NCBI RefSeq assembly: GCF_014042165.1
Contig: NZ_JACDZE010000002.1
Location: 62,001-126,000 of the forward strand
Reading direction: 5' to 3'
DNA from: Moheibacter lacus
GTDB lineage: Bacteria > Bacteroidota > Bacteroidia > Flavobacteriales > Weeksellaceae
Length of the DNA: 64,000 nucleotides
Shown here: piece after piece, positions 26,703 to 35,602 of the stretch
Layout: every line of letters starts with the position of its first letter
How positions within the stretch are numbered: position 1 is the stretch's first letter
Position numbers and translations under genes: made by a program
The notes under the pieces: generated by a model
The model's input: only the letters and a program-made list of their open reading frames with translations
The model's database searches: none
What the model was told of the DNA's origin: nothing

Positions 26703-27311
26703 TTATTTCACCCGAACTTCAAAAACTTTTCGGTCGTCAAGGTATCCTTCCAAATAATCATTTTCTAAGACTTGTCCTACGCCGGCAGGTGTTCCGGTAA
26801 AAATCAAATCGCCTGTTTTTAAGGTGAAATATTGTGAAGCAGTCGAAATAATCTTAGCGAAATCATGGATCATTTGATTGGTATTTCCTTTTTGAACAAT
26901 GTCTTGGTTTTTGGTCATGTGAAAATTTAGGTTTTCCAAATCAAAATCATTTTTAGGATAAAATTCTCCAACTACAGCAGCGTTATCAAAGGCTTTGGCT
27001 ATTTCCCAGGGATGTCCTTTTTCTTTTAATTGAGTTTGAAGGTCTCTTGCTGTAAAATCAATTCCCAAGCTAATTTGCTCGAAATATTTAGAAGCAAATT
27101 CGGGTTGGATGTATTTTCCTGCTTTGGAGATTTTCAATATGATTTCAGCTTCGTAATGAAGGTTCTCGGTAAATTCGGGAATGTAAAAATCTCGGTCTTT
27201 TTGAAGAACTGAAGTGTCAGGTTTTAAAAAAAACACAGGATTTTCAGGTATTTCATTTTTTAATTCTTTAGCGTGTTCAGCGTAGTTTCTTGCAATACAG
27301 ATAATTTTCAT
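26703..27311 (-). CDS. Fumarylacetoacetate hydrolase family protein
   Basis: A 202-residue FAH-fold hydrolase. The short form begins MKIICIARNYAEHAKEL and contains the metal ligands of the family: Glu pair in LHYEAEIILKI, Asp in GIDFTARDLQ, and the conserved LKTGDLIFTGTPAGVG. Members act on acylpyruvates, oxaloacetate or other beta-dicarbonyl acids. Given its short length it is more like acylpyruvase/oxaloacetate decarboxylase than true fumarylacetoacetase, so I would not assign it to tyrosine degradation with hpd. It is divergent from the FMN glutamate-synthase-like gene. Confidence 0.88.
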   Translation of the reverse strand: MKIICIARNYAEHAKELKNEIPENPVFFLKPDTSVLQKDRDFYIPEFTENLHYEAEIILKISKAGKYIQPEFASKYFEQISLGIDFTARDLQTQLKEKGHPWEIAKAFDNAAVVGEFYPKNDFDLENLNFHMTKNQDIVQKGNTNQMIHDFAKIISTASQYFTLKTGDLIFTGTPAGVGQVLENDYLEGYLDDRKVFEVRVK

Positions 27312-27419
27312 GATGGTTTTTCGTGTTTAATGCAAAAAAAGCAATTGATAATGATTTTTTTCGCAATTCTATTGATTTTTTGATAGGTGTTTATAATTGG
27401 GAATTTTATAGTTAATGTT

Positions 27420-27427
27420 TAATTTTG
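27420..27427 (+). promoter_or_regulatory. -7 box of the glutamate-synthase-like operon
   Basis: TAATTTTG matches TAnnTTTG and lies 24 bases before ATG 27452. It overlaps an in-frame TTG (27425), which argues against that TTG as the translation start. Confidence 0.5.
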
Positions 27428-27451
27428 TGGGCAAATTTAACCAAAATAGTA

Positions 27452-29002
27452 ATGAATGTCAGACCCTTATTTATTGCATTATCAGTTAGTATTTCACTAA
27501 TTCTGATCATAATTTCCATGTTTTGGACACCTATTCTTTGGCTCTTTTTGATAGTTGCTCCATTGATATTCATGGGATTAGTGGATTTGACACAGCGGAA
27601 ACATGCAATTCGAAGAAATTTTCCGGTCATCGGTAGATTGCGTTATTTTTTAGAGAGCATTCGTCCTGAAATCATGCAGTATTTTGTGGAAAACGATCGA
27701 GATGGACGTCCATTGGACAGAGTGATGCGAAGCATGGTTTACCAAAGAGCAAAAAATGTAACGGATACCGTTCCTTTTGGTACCCAAATGGACATTTATG
27801 AACCGGGTTATGAATGGATGAACCATTCGATGTATGCCGGAAAAGTAAAGGTAGATGAAGATCCAAGGATAATGATCGGGGGCGAGCATTGTACCCAACC
27901 TTATTCAGCGAGTTTATTGAATATTTCTGCGATGAGTTTTGGTTCTTTGAGTAAAAATGCTGTGATGGCGTTAAACAAAGGAGCGAAAATGGGCCGATTT
28001 GCACATAATACAGGTGAAGGAGGTGTTAGTCCTTATCATTTGCAGTATGAAGGAGATTTGATATGGCAAGTTGGGACTGGATATTTTGGTTGTCGGGCAG
28101 ATGACGGGAAGTTTTCACCTGAAAAATTCGAAGTAACATCTAAACACCCAAGCATTAAATTGATTGAATTAAAGATTTCTCAAGGAGCCAAACCAGGACA
28201 TGGAGGAATTTTACCGGCCAGTAAAAATACGCCTGAAATTGCAGCAATCCGAGGAGTGAAGCCACAAACAGAAGTAGATTCGCCACCTTCACATTCGGCA
28301 TTTAATAATGCAGTTGGATTGATGAAATTGATTCAGCAAATGCGGGAATTATCTGGTGGGAAACCTATTGGGTTCAAATTATGTATTGGTCGTAAAGAAG
28401 AATTCATCGAAATATGTGAAGCGATGATTGAAACCGGTTTGAAGCCGGATTTCATCACCATCGATGGAGGAGAGGGTGGAACCGGAGCTGCACCTGTTGA
28501 ATTTTCCAATTCCCTTGGTATGCCTATGTTAGATGGATTGGCTTTTGCAGTTGATACATTGAGAGGTTATGATTTGAAAGAAGATATAAAAGTAATTGCT
28601 TCAGGGAAAATTATCAGTAGTTTTCATATAGCCAGAGCATTGGCAATCGGAGCGGATTTGTGTAGCAGCGCGCGTGCCATGATGCTTGCAGTAGGTTGTA
28701 TCCAAGCTTTACAATGTAATAAAAACACATGCCCTGCGGGTGTAGCAACTCAGAATCCTGAACTTATGAAAGGTTTGGACGTTGAAGACAAAGCCAATAG
28801 AACCTATAATTTTCATAAAAATACGATGAAGAGTTTTGGGGAATTGATTTCAGCAGCCGGTTTGGTTCACCATAGTGAAATCGATCGAACTTATATCAAT
28901 TTAAGGGTAGAAATAAACCGTGTGATGAGATACGATGAACTATATCCGGAAGTTCCAATTGGTTCTTATTTGAAGAATTTGAAAAGCCAACCTGTCCAAT
29001 AA
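27452..29002 (+). CDS. FMN-binding glutamate synthase family protein
   Basis: A 516-residue protein with two N-terminal membrane helices (about residues 3-45) followed by a GltB-like FMN-binding (beta/alpha)8 domain. Motifs include SAMSFGSLSKNAVMALNKGA, GHGGILPASK, DSPPSHSAF, ITIDGGEGGTGAAP and a Cys cluster near CIQALQCNKNTCPAGVATQNP that in glutamate synthases binds a 3Fe-4S centre. It lacks the amidotransferase domain, so it cannot use glutamine by itself; the true reaction of this stand-alone family is not established. The start at ATG 27452 is preferred to an upstream TTG inside the promoter. The aldehyde dehydrogenase gene follows after five bases. Confidence 0.9.
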   Translation: MNVRPLFIALSVSISLILIIISMFWTPILWLFLIVAPLIFMGLVDLTQRKHAIRRNFPVIGRLRYFLESIRPEIMQYFVENDRDGRPLDRVMRSMVYQRAKNVTDTVPFGTQMDIYEPGYEWMNHSMYAGKVKVDEDPRIMIGGEHCTQPYSASLLNISAMSFGSLSKNAVMALNKGAKMGRFAHNTGEGGVSPYHLQYEGDLIWQVGTGYFGCRADDGKFSPEKFEVTSKHPSIKLIELKISQGAKPGHGGILPASKNTPEIAAIRGVKPQTEVDSPPSHSAFNNAVGLMKLIQQMRELSGGKPIGFKLCIGRKEEFIEICEAMIETGLKPDFITIDGGEGGTGAAPVEFSNSLGMPMLDGLAFAVDTLRGYDLKEDIKVIASGKIISSFHIARALAIGADLCSSARAMMLAVGCIQALQCNKNTCPAGVATQNPELMKGLDVEDKANRTYNFHKNTMKSFGELISAAGLVHHSEIDRTYINLRVEINRVMRYDELYPEVPIGSYLKNLKSQPVQ

Positions 29003-29007
29003 TAATC

Positions 29008-30327
29008 ATGTCAGCAACTTATATAAATTTAGATCAAGCCTTAGAGAAAGTAGAAATCGCCCATGAATTGTTTTTAAAAAACAAAGGGGATTTTCAGAAT
29101 CGACCAATCGATAAAATCAAAAAAGTCGGCGAAATTCTTTTGGCAAGAAAAAAAGAATTTGCACACGTCATTTCATTAGAAATGGGAAAACCTGTGTTTG
29201 AATCCATTGCTGAAATCGAAAAATCAGCATTGAATTGTGATTTTTACACAGAGCATGTTGAAGAATTTTTAAAAGACAGGACTTATTCGACGGATCGCTA
29301 TAACGCAATCGTTCGTTATGAACCTATGGGAGTGATTCTCGGCGTGATGCCTTGGAATTTTCCTTTTTGGCAAGCATTTCGATTTGCAATTCCCACGATT
29401 TTAGCCGGAAATACAATTGTTTTAAAACATGCGAGTAATGTCCCGAAATCGGCCCAATTGATTGAAGATATTTTCACCGAAGCCGGGTTTGAAAAAGGCA
29501 CTTATTTAAATTTGCATTTGGAAAGTAAAAATATCCAAAAAATTATTGAACATCCTGCTATAAAAGCAGTTTCGCTTACAGGAAGTGAAAAAGCCGGAGC
29601 TTCTGTTGCTTCTGTCGCCGGAAAAGAAATCAAAAAATCGGTTTTGGAATTGGGTGGAAGCAATGCTTTTATCGTGATGGACGATGCTGATTTGGATCTG
29701 ATCATCGACAAAGCCATCAATGCACGTTACCGAAATGCAGGTCAAAGCTGTATCGCTGCCAAACGTTTTTTGGTTCAGGAAGGAATCTATGACGAATTTC
29801 TTAAAAAATTTACCGAAAAAGTGAAAGCGCTAAAAATGGGCGATCCTTTTGATGAAACTACGGAAATAGGGCCGATGGCACGAGTCGATTTGGCGGAAGA
29901 ATTGGAAAAACAAGTCAATGATTCAGTAAAAATGGGCGCCAAAATCATAACCGGTGGTAATCGTAATGAAGCCTATTATGACCCGACTGTTTTGACCGAT
30001 ATTTCAATCGAAATGCCTGTATTTAAAGAAGAAACCTTTGGTCCGGTTGCTGTGGTGAAGAAAATCAAATCATTTGAAGAAGCAGTTGAATTAAGTAATC
30101 TATCTACCTTTGGGTTAGGTGTTTCCATATGTACAGAAAGCGTTGAAAAATACTCCGATAAAATTCATCTGTTTGAAGAAGGAGCTGTGTTTTTTAATGA
30201 ATTGGTTCGTTCCGATCCGAAACTTCCATTTGGGGGTGTAAAGAAATCGGGATTTGGAAGAGAGCTTTCAGAAGAGGGAATTCGGGAATTTGTCAATATA
30301 AAAACGATTGTTATTTCGAAGAAATAA
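29008..30327 (+). CDS. NAD(P)-dependent aldehyde dehydrogenase (succinate-semialdehyde type)
   Basis: A 439-residue aldehyde dehydrogenase. Catalytic Cys248 (GQSCIAAKRF) and general-base Glu214 (LELGGSN) are present, as are MPWNFPFWQAFRFAIPTILAGN and the C-terminal LPFGGVKKSGFGRE. The short N-terminus and RNAGQSCIAAKR core match the succinate-semialdehyde dehydrogenase group, which oxidises succinate semialdehyde to succinate, but the substrate is not proven. It is cotranscribed with the FMN glutamate-synthase-like gene and followed by a clear terminator. Confidence 0.9.
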   Translation: MSATYINLDQALEKVEIAHELFLKNKGDFQNRPIDKIKKVGEILLARKKEFAHVISLEMGKPVFESIAEIEKSALNCDFYTEHVEEFLKDRTYSTDRYNAIVRYEPMGVILGVMPWNFPFWQAFRFAIPTILAGNTIVLKHASNVPKSAQLIEDIFTEAGFEKGTYLNLHLESKNIQKIIEHPAIKAVSLTGSEKAGASVASVAGKEIKKSVLELGGSNAFIVMDDADLDLIIDKAINARYRNAGQSCIAAKRFLVQEGIYDEFLKKFTEKVKALKMGDPFDETTEIGPMARVDLAEELEKQVNDSVKMGAKIITGGNRNEAYYDPTVLTDISIEMPVFKEETFGPVAVVKKIKSFEEAVELSNLSTFGLGVSICTESVEKYSDKIHLFEEGAVFFNELVRSDPKLPFGGVKKSGFGRELSEEGIREFVNIKTIVISKK

Positions 30328-30348
30328 TTGGGTTTTAAAATACTTTAC

Positions 30349-30386
30349 AAAACCTCAAAGTTTCAATTCTTTGAGGTTTTTTTGTT
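30349..30386 (+). terminator. Terminator after the aldehyde dehydrogenase gene
   Basis: Perfect 12-base arms AAAACCTCAAAG (30349-30360) and CTTTGAGGTTTT (30369-30380) followed by more T. Confidence 0.85.
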
Positions 30387-30423
30387 TTATAAAATTGATT
30401 AGATTTAGTTTAAAATTAACTCT

Positions 30424-31635
30424 ATGGATTTGCATTCGGGATTACCGTACTGGATTGTGAAAAATCAACTATTTAATTATTATCATCCACTGAATGAAAA
30501 TTTTAAAACAGAAGTCGCAGTGATCGGTTCGGGTATCACGGGATCATTGGTTGCGCACGAATTATGCGAAGCCGGGATTCAGTGTGCTGTTTTGGATAAA
30601 AGGACGATTTCAACCGGAAGTACGGCGGCCAGTACAGCACAACTCCAATATGAAATCGATGTTCCGCTTTGTGAAATGAAAGAAATAGTAGGAGAAGAAA
30701 TTGCGGCAAAAGCATATCAGGCCAGTTTGCTTTCGATTAAAGATTTGGAAAAGGTATTAAAAAAGACAAAAGTTGATGCCGATTTTAAAAAGGTTTCGAG
30801 CATTTGGCTTGCGTCCTATAAAAAGGATTTGAAATTGTTGGAATCCGAATTTGAAATTAGAAAAAAACATGGATTACAAGTTGATTTCTTATCGGAATCC
30901 CAATTGGAAGCAAAACATGCCATACTTGGGTGGGGCGCTTTAAAAAACACGCAAGCGGCGCAAATGGATGCATATACAGCAGCTACCGGATTGTTGAAGC
31001 ATCATTTGGACAAAAAGGAGTTAAAATTGTTTACCCATACCGAAATAATAAATTGGAAAGAAATCAGAAATGGCTATGAACTTTTAACTGAATCAGGAAA
31101 AAAAATACGATGTAAATATGTGGTCGTTGCGGCGGGATTTGAGGCTGGACCTTTTTTGCCTAAAAAGGTAATGAAGCTGCAAAGTACGTATGCATTGGTT
31201 TCCAATCCTGTATCTGAAAAGGAATTATGGCCGGAACGCAGTTTGATTTGGGAAACAAAAGATCCCTATTTTTATATGCGGACGACGTCTGATAACCGGA
31301 TGATGATAGGGGGAGAGGATGAAGATTTTCAAAATCCAGTGAAACGGGATGATTTGCTACGGGAGAAGGTAAAAAAGCTGGAAAAACAATTCAAAAAGAT
31401 ATATCCTGAGATTCCCTTTGAAGTCGATATGGCCTGGTGCGGAACATTTAGTTCAACCAAAGACGGTTTACCTTATATAGGCACTTGGCCAGGAAAAGAA
31501 CGTATGTTTTTTGCTTTGGGTTATGGTGGAAATGGAATCACTTTTAGTATGATTGCCGCACAGGTTATTGCCAACCAACTTAGCGGTAAAAAGGATGAAA
31601 GACAGAAAATATTTGGGTTTAAGCGAAATACTTAA
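30424..31635 (+). CDS. FAD-dependent oxidoreductase (DAO family)
   Basis: A 403-residue flavoprotein with the Rossmann motif VAVIGSGITGSLVAHELCEAG (GxGxxG, about residues 34-39), the ADP-ribose-binding acidic residue after it (VLDKR), a GSTAASTAQLQYE segment typical of glycine/D-amino-acid oxidase relatives, and a C-terminal FAD-binding FALGYGGNGITFS. The closest functional subgroup by sequence feel is gamma-glutamylputrescine oxidase-like, but the substrate cannot be fixed. It is a single gene; its stop overlaps the convergent TPR gene by four bases. Confidence 0.85.
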   Translation: MDLHSGLPYWIVKNQLFNYYHPLNENFKTEVAVIGSGITGSLVAHELCEAGIQCAVLDKRTISTGSTAASTAQLQYEIDVPLCEMKEIVGEEIAAKAYQASLLSIKDLEKVLKKTKVDADFKKVSSIWLASYKKDLKLLESEFEIRKKHGLQVDFLSESQLEAKHAILGWGALKNTQAAQMDAYTAATGLLKHHLDKKELKLFTHTEIINWKEIRNGYELLTESGKKIRCKYVVVAAGFEAGPFLPKKVMKLQSTYALVSNPVSEKELWPERSLIWETKDPYFYMRTTSDNRMMIGGEDEDFQNPVKRDDLLREKVKKLEKQFKKIYPEIPFEVDMAWCGTFSSTKDGLPYIGTWPGKERMFFALGYGGNGITFSMIAAQVIANQLSGKKDERQKIFGFKRNT

Positions 31636-32135
31636 AGCTTCAGCATATCCGCTTTTTTCCGTACGCGTTCGATGTCGGTTTTGAGTTGTTCCAATTTTTC
31701 CAAATTGTTTTGCATGGGAATAATTTCCTTGTATTTTTCAATTGATTCTTCAAATCTTCCGGTGTATTCCAGCATATAAGCCCATTCTGTCCACAACGAA
31801 ATCTTATTGATTCCCACCACATTTTTGGCTTTTTGGATATGTGCTTCTGCTTCTTCACCGCGTAATTCTGTGTTTAATAAATACAGATAATTGATATAAG
31901 GAGCCGGATAATCCGGTGTGAATTCCATCGCTTGTTTGTATAATTCTTCCGCTTCGCGGTACCGTTTTTCTTTGGTTTCGTAAATCCATCCAATATGATT
32001 ATATGCTTTTCCAAATCGGGGTTCTTCTTCAATCAGACTAAACAAAAGCGCTTTGGCTTCTTCCAATTCGTTGTCGGCAATCAACTGGTCTGCATAGCGG
32101 AATTTCCCTTCCAATTCTTCAATTTTTTCGTTCAT
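31632..32135 (-). CDS. Tetratricopeptide repeat protein
   Basis: A 167-residue soluble protein made of about four TPR helical hairpins; examples are AKALLFSLIEEEPRFGKAYNHIGWIYETK and REAEELYKQAMEFTPDYPAPYINYLYLL. Such repeats mediate protein-protein contacts; the partner is unknown. There is no signal peptide, so it is probably cytoplasmic. It is convergent with the FAD oxidoreductase gene. Confidence 0.85.
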   Translation of the reverse strand: MNEKIEELEGKFRYADQLIADNELEEAKALLFSLIEEEPRFGKAYNHIGWIYETKEKRYREAEELYKQAMEFTPDYPAPYINYLYLLNTELRGEEAEAHIQKAKNVVGINKISLWTEWAYMLEYTGRFEESIEKYKEIIPMQNNLEKLEQLKTDIERVRKKADMLKL

Positions 32136-32189
32136 TTGGTTTTATTTTGAGGTAAAAATAAGAATATTTCGATTCCAAAAAATGGAAAT

Positions 32190-32224
32190 AAATAAAATCC
32201 CTGTCAAATTAGAAACAGGGATTT
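32190..32224 (-). terminator. Terminator of the ECF sigma operon
   Basis: Perfect ten-base arms AAATCCCTGT (32195-32204) and ACAGGGATTT (32215-32224), with T-rich sequence following on the minus strand. It ends the four-gene unit that begins with the sigma factor. Confidence 0.75.
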
Positions 32225-32254
32225 CAGAGTACAAATTATTTGAGTTAAGAAATT

Positions 32255-32974
32255 TTAATTGGCATCGATGATGTCGCCTGAACCACCGGAAGTGACGTTT
32301 ACCTTGGACGGATTTCCTTTGTAATAAATATCACCAGAACCGCCTATGGCACCCGTTAAATCACCATTGGCGGTAATTTTCACATTTCCGGAACCTGAAA
32401 TACCGATATCGGCATTTTTGGTTTTTAAATCATAGCCACCGATGTCCCCTGAACCTGAAATTCCGGCTTTAAAAGTGGTTGAATTTCCTTCTAAATTTAT
32501 ATTTCCAGATCCGGACAATGCAGAGGTTATGTTTCTAGCCGATACTTTTGCATCGATATCTCCGGAACCGCTTAAGGCTACCGTAAAATCCTCTACGGTT
32601 TGGGTTCCGTGTGCTATAATCGTCCCGGAACCGGAAAGCCCGATGGATCTCAGATTTTTGGCTTGAAATGTTATAGTCACTTTCCCTGGATTTGTAAAGA
32701 AATTATATCCTTGTTTTTGCCGTAAAACCAAGGTGTTTCCTTCCAATTCAATTTCGATTTTATCCAACACATTGGAATCTCCCTCCAATTTTATTTTTCC
32801 GTTTTGAGGTCCTTCATTGATAATTACATCAAAAGCTCCGGCAGATTCTACTTCATTAAAATTGGAATTGATAGTCCGATTTTCCGTGATACGATTTCCG
32901 TTTCCTCTCACAGTTTCCTGCGCACAGGAAAAAAGAGATAAACTAAAAATTGTGATGATACAGAATGTTTTCAT
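32255..32974 (-). CDS. Head GIN domain lipoprotein (DUF2807-like)
   Basis: A 239-residue secreted lipoprotein. The start is ATG 32972-32974 (MKTFCIITIFSLSLFSCAQ, lipobox Cys at 17). The body is a run of short beta strands separated by GSGD/GSGN turns (LSGSGTIIA, LSGSGDIDAK, LSGSGNINLEG, ISGSGDIGGY, ISGSGNVKI, GGSGDIYYKG), the pattern of a right-handed beta-solenoid as in DUF2807/GIN proteins. Function is unknown; adhesion or envelope sensing has been suggested for related folds. It is the last gene of the sigma/anti-sigma operon, so it is a likely regulon output. Confidence 0.8.
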   Translation of the reverse strand: MKTFCIITIFSLSLFSCAQETVRGNGNRITENRTINSNFNEVESAGAFDVIINEGPQNGKIKLEGDSNVLDKIEIELEGNTLVLRQKQGYNFFTNPGKVTITFQAKNLRSIGLSGSGTIIAHGTQTVEDFTVALSGSGDIDAKVSARNITSALSGSGNINLEGNSTTFKAGISGSGDIGGYDLKTKNADIGISGSGNVKITANGDLTGAIGGSGDIYYKGNPSKVNVTSGGSGDIIDAN

Positions 32975-32993
32975 AGTATTAAATTTTTTATTG

Positions 32994-34037
32994 TTATCTG
33001 ATTTTTGCGCTGCCATAATTCATGTTGATGAGAACTTCTGCAGCTCCATTTCCGGCTTTTCCTTCGTAAGATTTCACAACCGATTTTTCGATTTGTTTGC
33101 TCATGTTCACATGAGAAGGAAAATCAAGGCCTCCGTATTTGAAATTACCGGTAATTGTATAACCTGCTCCGGAATCAATTCCGATAGAAACATCGGAATA
33201 ATCTGCCCCAATGGATATTTTATTAAATCCCTTTTTTACCTGATTGATCGCAATAGAACCATAGCTTCCGGAATACACAAAACTTTTGTGTATCGTGCCT
33301 ATTTTTACATTGGAATAATCGGTGACACTTGAAACCGAACCCCCATTTTCTATAAAAAGATTCCCATAGTCCATATTGGCTACCAAATCACTGATTTCGC
33401 TTATGTTTACGTCGCTGTAATCTGCATTGAGATTGATGACTTCCGACTTCCCTAAATTGATTTTGCTATAATCCATGGTTACATTGGCCGATTTTACGAA
33501 ATCGATCTGAGCTGATGTAACATAATCCAAATCCAAGGTATTCAACGGATTTTCCAATTTCCCAAAATTCATGTTTCCATAACTCAAATTGATAGCGGAA
33601 CTTCCTTTTAATGCGTCTAATGAGATATTCCCGTATTTATTGGTAATATCGATCGAATTGGATTTGGGTAGTTTCACGAAATAGTGAATGGTGATATTTG
33701 TATTGTTTGAATTCTTTATGCTTTTTATGATTGTTTCTGCAGACACCAAATTAGAATTGGCATTAAATTCTACGGTGATTCCGTTGATTCGTTCTCGGAC
33801 TTTTTCGGCATTTTTACCGTCTACTTTGATTTCGATATGGAATTCAATTTGGTTTTTATCCCAAGTGGTCAGGTTGACATTTCCATATTTATTGTTGATG
33901 CGTAACTCAGCGTTAGAGTTGACAGAAAAAGTCTTGTCGATCACTTTTGATTCGAGAACCATAGGGTTTTCTGAAGCCGACGCAAAAAAAGGGTTGAAGA
34001 AAATCCCTAACAGGAGTAGATTAAAATAAGGTTTCAT
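32994..34037 (-). CDS. Secreted beta-rich protein (DUF4097-like)
   Basis: A 347-residue protein with a signal peptide (MKPYFNLLLLGIFFNPFFASA). It is built of repeated strands with Asn/Asp/Tyr-rich turns (NKYGNVNLTTWDKNQIEFHIEI, NKYGNISLDALKGSSAINLSYGNMNF, ADYSDVNISEISDLVANMDYGNLFI). This matches the putative-adhesin DUF4097 pattern, another beta-helix-like fold. It follows the anti-sigma gene with a 17-base overlap and precedes the GIN lipoprotein by 19 bases, so all are cotranscribed. Confidence 0.75.
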   Translation of the reverse strand: MKPYFNLLLLGIFFNPFFASASENPMVLESKVIDKTFSVNSNAELRINNKYGNVNLTTWDKNQIEFHIEIKVDGKNAEKVRERINGITVEFNANSNLVSAETIIKSIKNSNNTNITIHYFVKLPKSNSIDITNKYGNISLDALKGSSAINLSYGNMNFGKLENPLNTLDLDYVTSAQIDFVKSANVTMDYSKINLGKSEVINLNADYSDVNISEISDLVANMDYGNLFIENGGSVSSVTDYSNVKIGTIHKSFVYSGSYGSIAINQVKKGFNKISIGADYSDVSIGIDSGAGYTITGNFKYGGLDFPSHVNMSKQIEKSVVKSYEGKAGNGAAEVLINMNYGSAKIR

Positions 34038-34581
34038 TGCTGTTCTTTTTAAATTCTTGTAAACTATTCATTTGAGTTAAAACTTGTTCTAGAACTTCCA
34101 CCTGCAGTTGTAAATTCATCAGAACAGATTTCATCACTTGCGGATTCCCACCGCTTTCTTTTAAATCGATCAATAATCGGTTGTAGTCTTTTTGAAGCAG
34201 ATCCAATTTGGACAAAGAAGTGTTAACTAATTCTTGATTTTCAGTCGTTTGCATGGATTTGATTTGTTTGACGTTCATTTCTACCAAATAGCTCAATTGG
34301 TTTTCGGCTTCGCCTAATTCGGGCGAATAAGAAGCGAGTGTGGTCGTGTTGTCTGTCAAAGGTTCTGTTCTAAATTCTGTCCAGAAATAAACCGATAACA
34401 TCATCAAAGGAATCATCACCGCTGCAACTTTCCAATAGTTGAAATTTCGCTTTTCCACCTTAGGTGTTTGTTGGTTTAATTTAGCCAAAAATCTTTTTTC
34501 ATGACCGGAAGGAAGACTGAATTCTTCTATGATTTGGTCTTTGTTTTCTTCAAATATTTTTTTCCATTTATCTTCCATCAT
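34021..34581 (-). CDS. Predicted anti-sigma factor
   Basis: A 186-residue single-span membrane protein. About 50 N-terminal cytoplasmic residues (MMEDKWKKIFEENKDQIIEEFSLPSGHEKRFLAKL) precede one membrane helix (WKVAAVMIPLMMLSVYFW, residues about 46-63); the remainder is a helical periplasmic domain with coiled-coil character. It lies four bases after the ECF sigma gene, the normal place for a cognate anti-sigma. It lacks the zinc-binding HxxxCxxC motif of the ZAS group. Assignment rests on position and topology. Confidence 0.75.
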   Translation of the reverse strand: MMEDKWKKIFEENKDQIIEEFSLPSGHEKRFLAKLNQQTPKVEKRNFNYWKVAAVMIPLMMLSVYFWTEFRTEPLTDNTTTLASYSPELGEAENQLSYLVEMNVKQIKSMQTTENQELVNTSLSKLDLLQKDYNRLLIDLKESGGNPQVMKSVLMNLQLQVEVLEQVLTQMNSLQEFKKNSNETLF

Positions 34582-34585
34582 TACT

Positions 34586-35119
34586 TTAATTTAATAGCGT
34601 AATTAATTTATTTTTAGCTCTATTCAGTAAAACTCTTGAATTATCATAACTCACATCCAGTATCTCCGAAATCTCTTCATAATCGTATCCTTCGAGATAA
34701 TAAAGTGAAAGGATGATCCTATAATTTTCCGGTAAATCGTTCATGGCTTTTTTCACCGTTTCTATTTTTTCAAACAAATCGATTTCTTCCAATTCCTCTA
34801 AAATTGACAAATTTTCCGTGTTTTCTGTTTTTTGGTACATTTTGTCTTTTTTCAGATAATCAAGTGATTTGTTGATCACGATTTTCTTTAGCCAAGCACC
34901 AAAACTTACTTCTGCTTTAAATTCATCCAATTTTTCAAAAGCTGCCAGAAATGCATCTTGCATGGCTTCCTCAGCTCGCATCTCGTCTTTGATGATGTTT
35001 CGACTCACCTGATACATCGCCTGCGCATATTTTTTGTACAATGTCATTTGGGCATTTTGATCGCCTTTTTGACATAGTTTGAGCAATTGATTTTCAGTAT
35101 GGAGTTGAAAGAGTTTCAA
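34586..35119 (-). CDS. ECF RNA polymerase sigma factor
   Basis: A 177-residue group 4 sigma factor. Region 2 (QMTLYKKYAQAMYQVSRNIIKDEMRAEEAMQDAFLAAFEKLDEF) binds core and the -10 region; region 4 (LPENYRIILSLYYLEGYDYEEISEILDVSYDNSRVLLNRAKNKL) carries the HTH for the -35 region. The start appears to be a TTG at 35117-35119 (MKLFQLHTENQLLKLCQKGDQNAQ), since the next Met would remove the conserved N-terminus. It heads an operon with a membrane anti-sigma and two beta-rich envelope proteins, and is probably autoregulated. Confidence 0.92.
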   Translation of the reverse strand: MKLFQLHTENQLLKLCQKGDQNAQMTLYKKYAQAMYQVSRNIIKDEMRAEEAMQDAFLAAFEKLDEFKAEVSFGAWLKKIVINKSLDYLKKDKMYQKTENTENLSILEELEEIDLFEKIETVKKAMNDLPENYRIILSLYYLEGYDYEEISEILDVSYDNSRVLLNRAKNKLITLLN

Positions 35120-35232
35120 TTTGTTTTAAACGTTTTCTGTACTAAAGACGAAAGGTATTTCATTCTTGTTACAGTTTTGGAGAAATTTTTGAATAAAAAA
35201 GTTTAAATTCGTTAATCATAAAATTTGTTAAT

Positions 35233-35592
35233 ATGAAATTTTCTATTACCACAACGCTTTTCACGGTTATGCTGATTTTTATATTTTCATGCGAAGCCAA
35301 TAAAAACAATTCGGAAACGACACAAACTACAACTGAAAATTCAGAGGTTTGGACAGAAGGAATAACGACCATTACGGGAACAATTTCAAAAGTTACGCAA
35401 GAAAAAGATGGACAAACAATTCTGTTATCTAACAATAAAGGAATCGAATATACCGCCGTGATCAGCATCCCAAATTTGGGAGAAAATGCCAATCAATACC
35501 GAAAATTTGAGGTAGGTGAGACCGTTGGGTTCAAAGGAAATCTAATTGAAAACCAACGAATGGTAGTACGTGAAGTGTTGGAAATGAAATAA
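35233..35592 (+). CDS. Small predicted lipoprotein, OB-fold-like
   Basis: A 119-residue protein with a signal peptide and lipobox (MKFSITTTLFTVMLIFIFSCEA, Cys at 20), a Thr/Glu/Asn-rich linker, and a compact beta-rich domain (TITGTISKVTQEKDGQTILLS through VGETVGFKGNLIENQRMVV). The strand pattern resembles an OB fold, but I do not recognise the family. It is divergent from the sigma operon and convergent with the CopD-like gene. Confidence 0.55.
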   Translation: MKFSITTTLFTVMLIFIFSCEANKNNSETTQTTTENSEVWTEGITTITGTISKVTQEKDGQTILLSNNKGIEYTAVISIPNLGENANQYRKFEVGETVGFKGNLIENQRMVVREVLEMK

Positions 35593-35602
35593 ATCCATTT
35601 TT

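Noticed and set aside
26703-27311. FAH-family gene as the last step of tyrosine degradation with hpd
   Set aside because: It is 200 residues, the short form of the family, and is 20 kb away; homogentisate dioxygenase is absent. It is better described only at family level.
27425-27451. Upstream TTG start for the glutamate-synthase-like gene
   Set aside because: The TTG is inside the TAATTTTG promoter box, so it would not be transcribed. ATG 27452 opens directly with the membrane helix.
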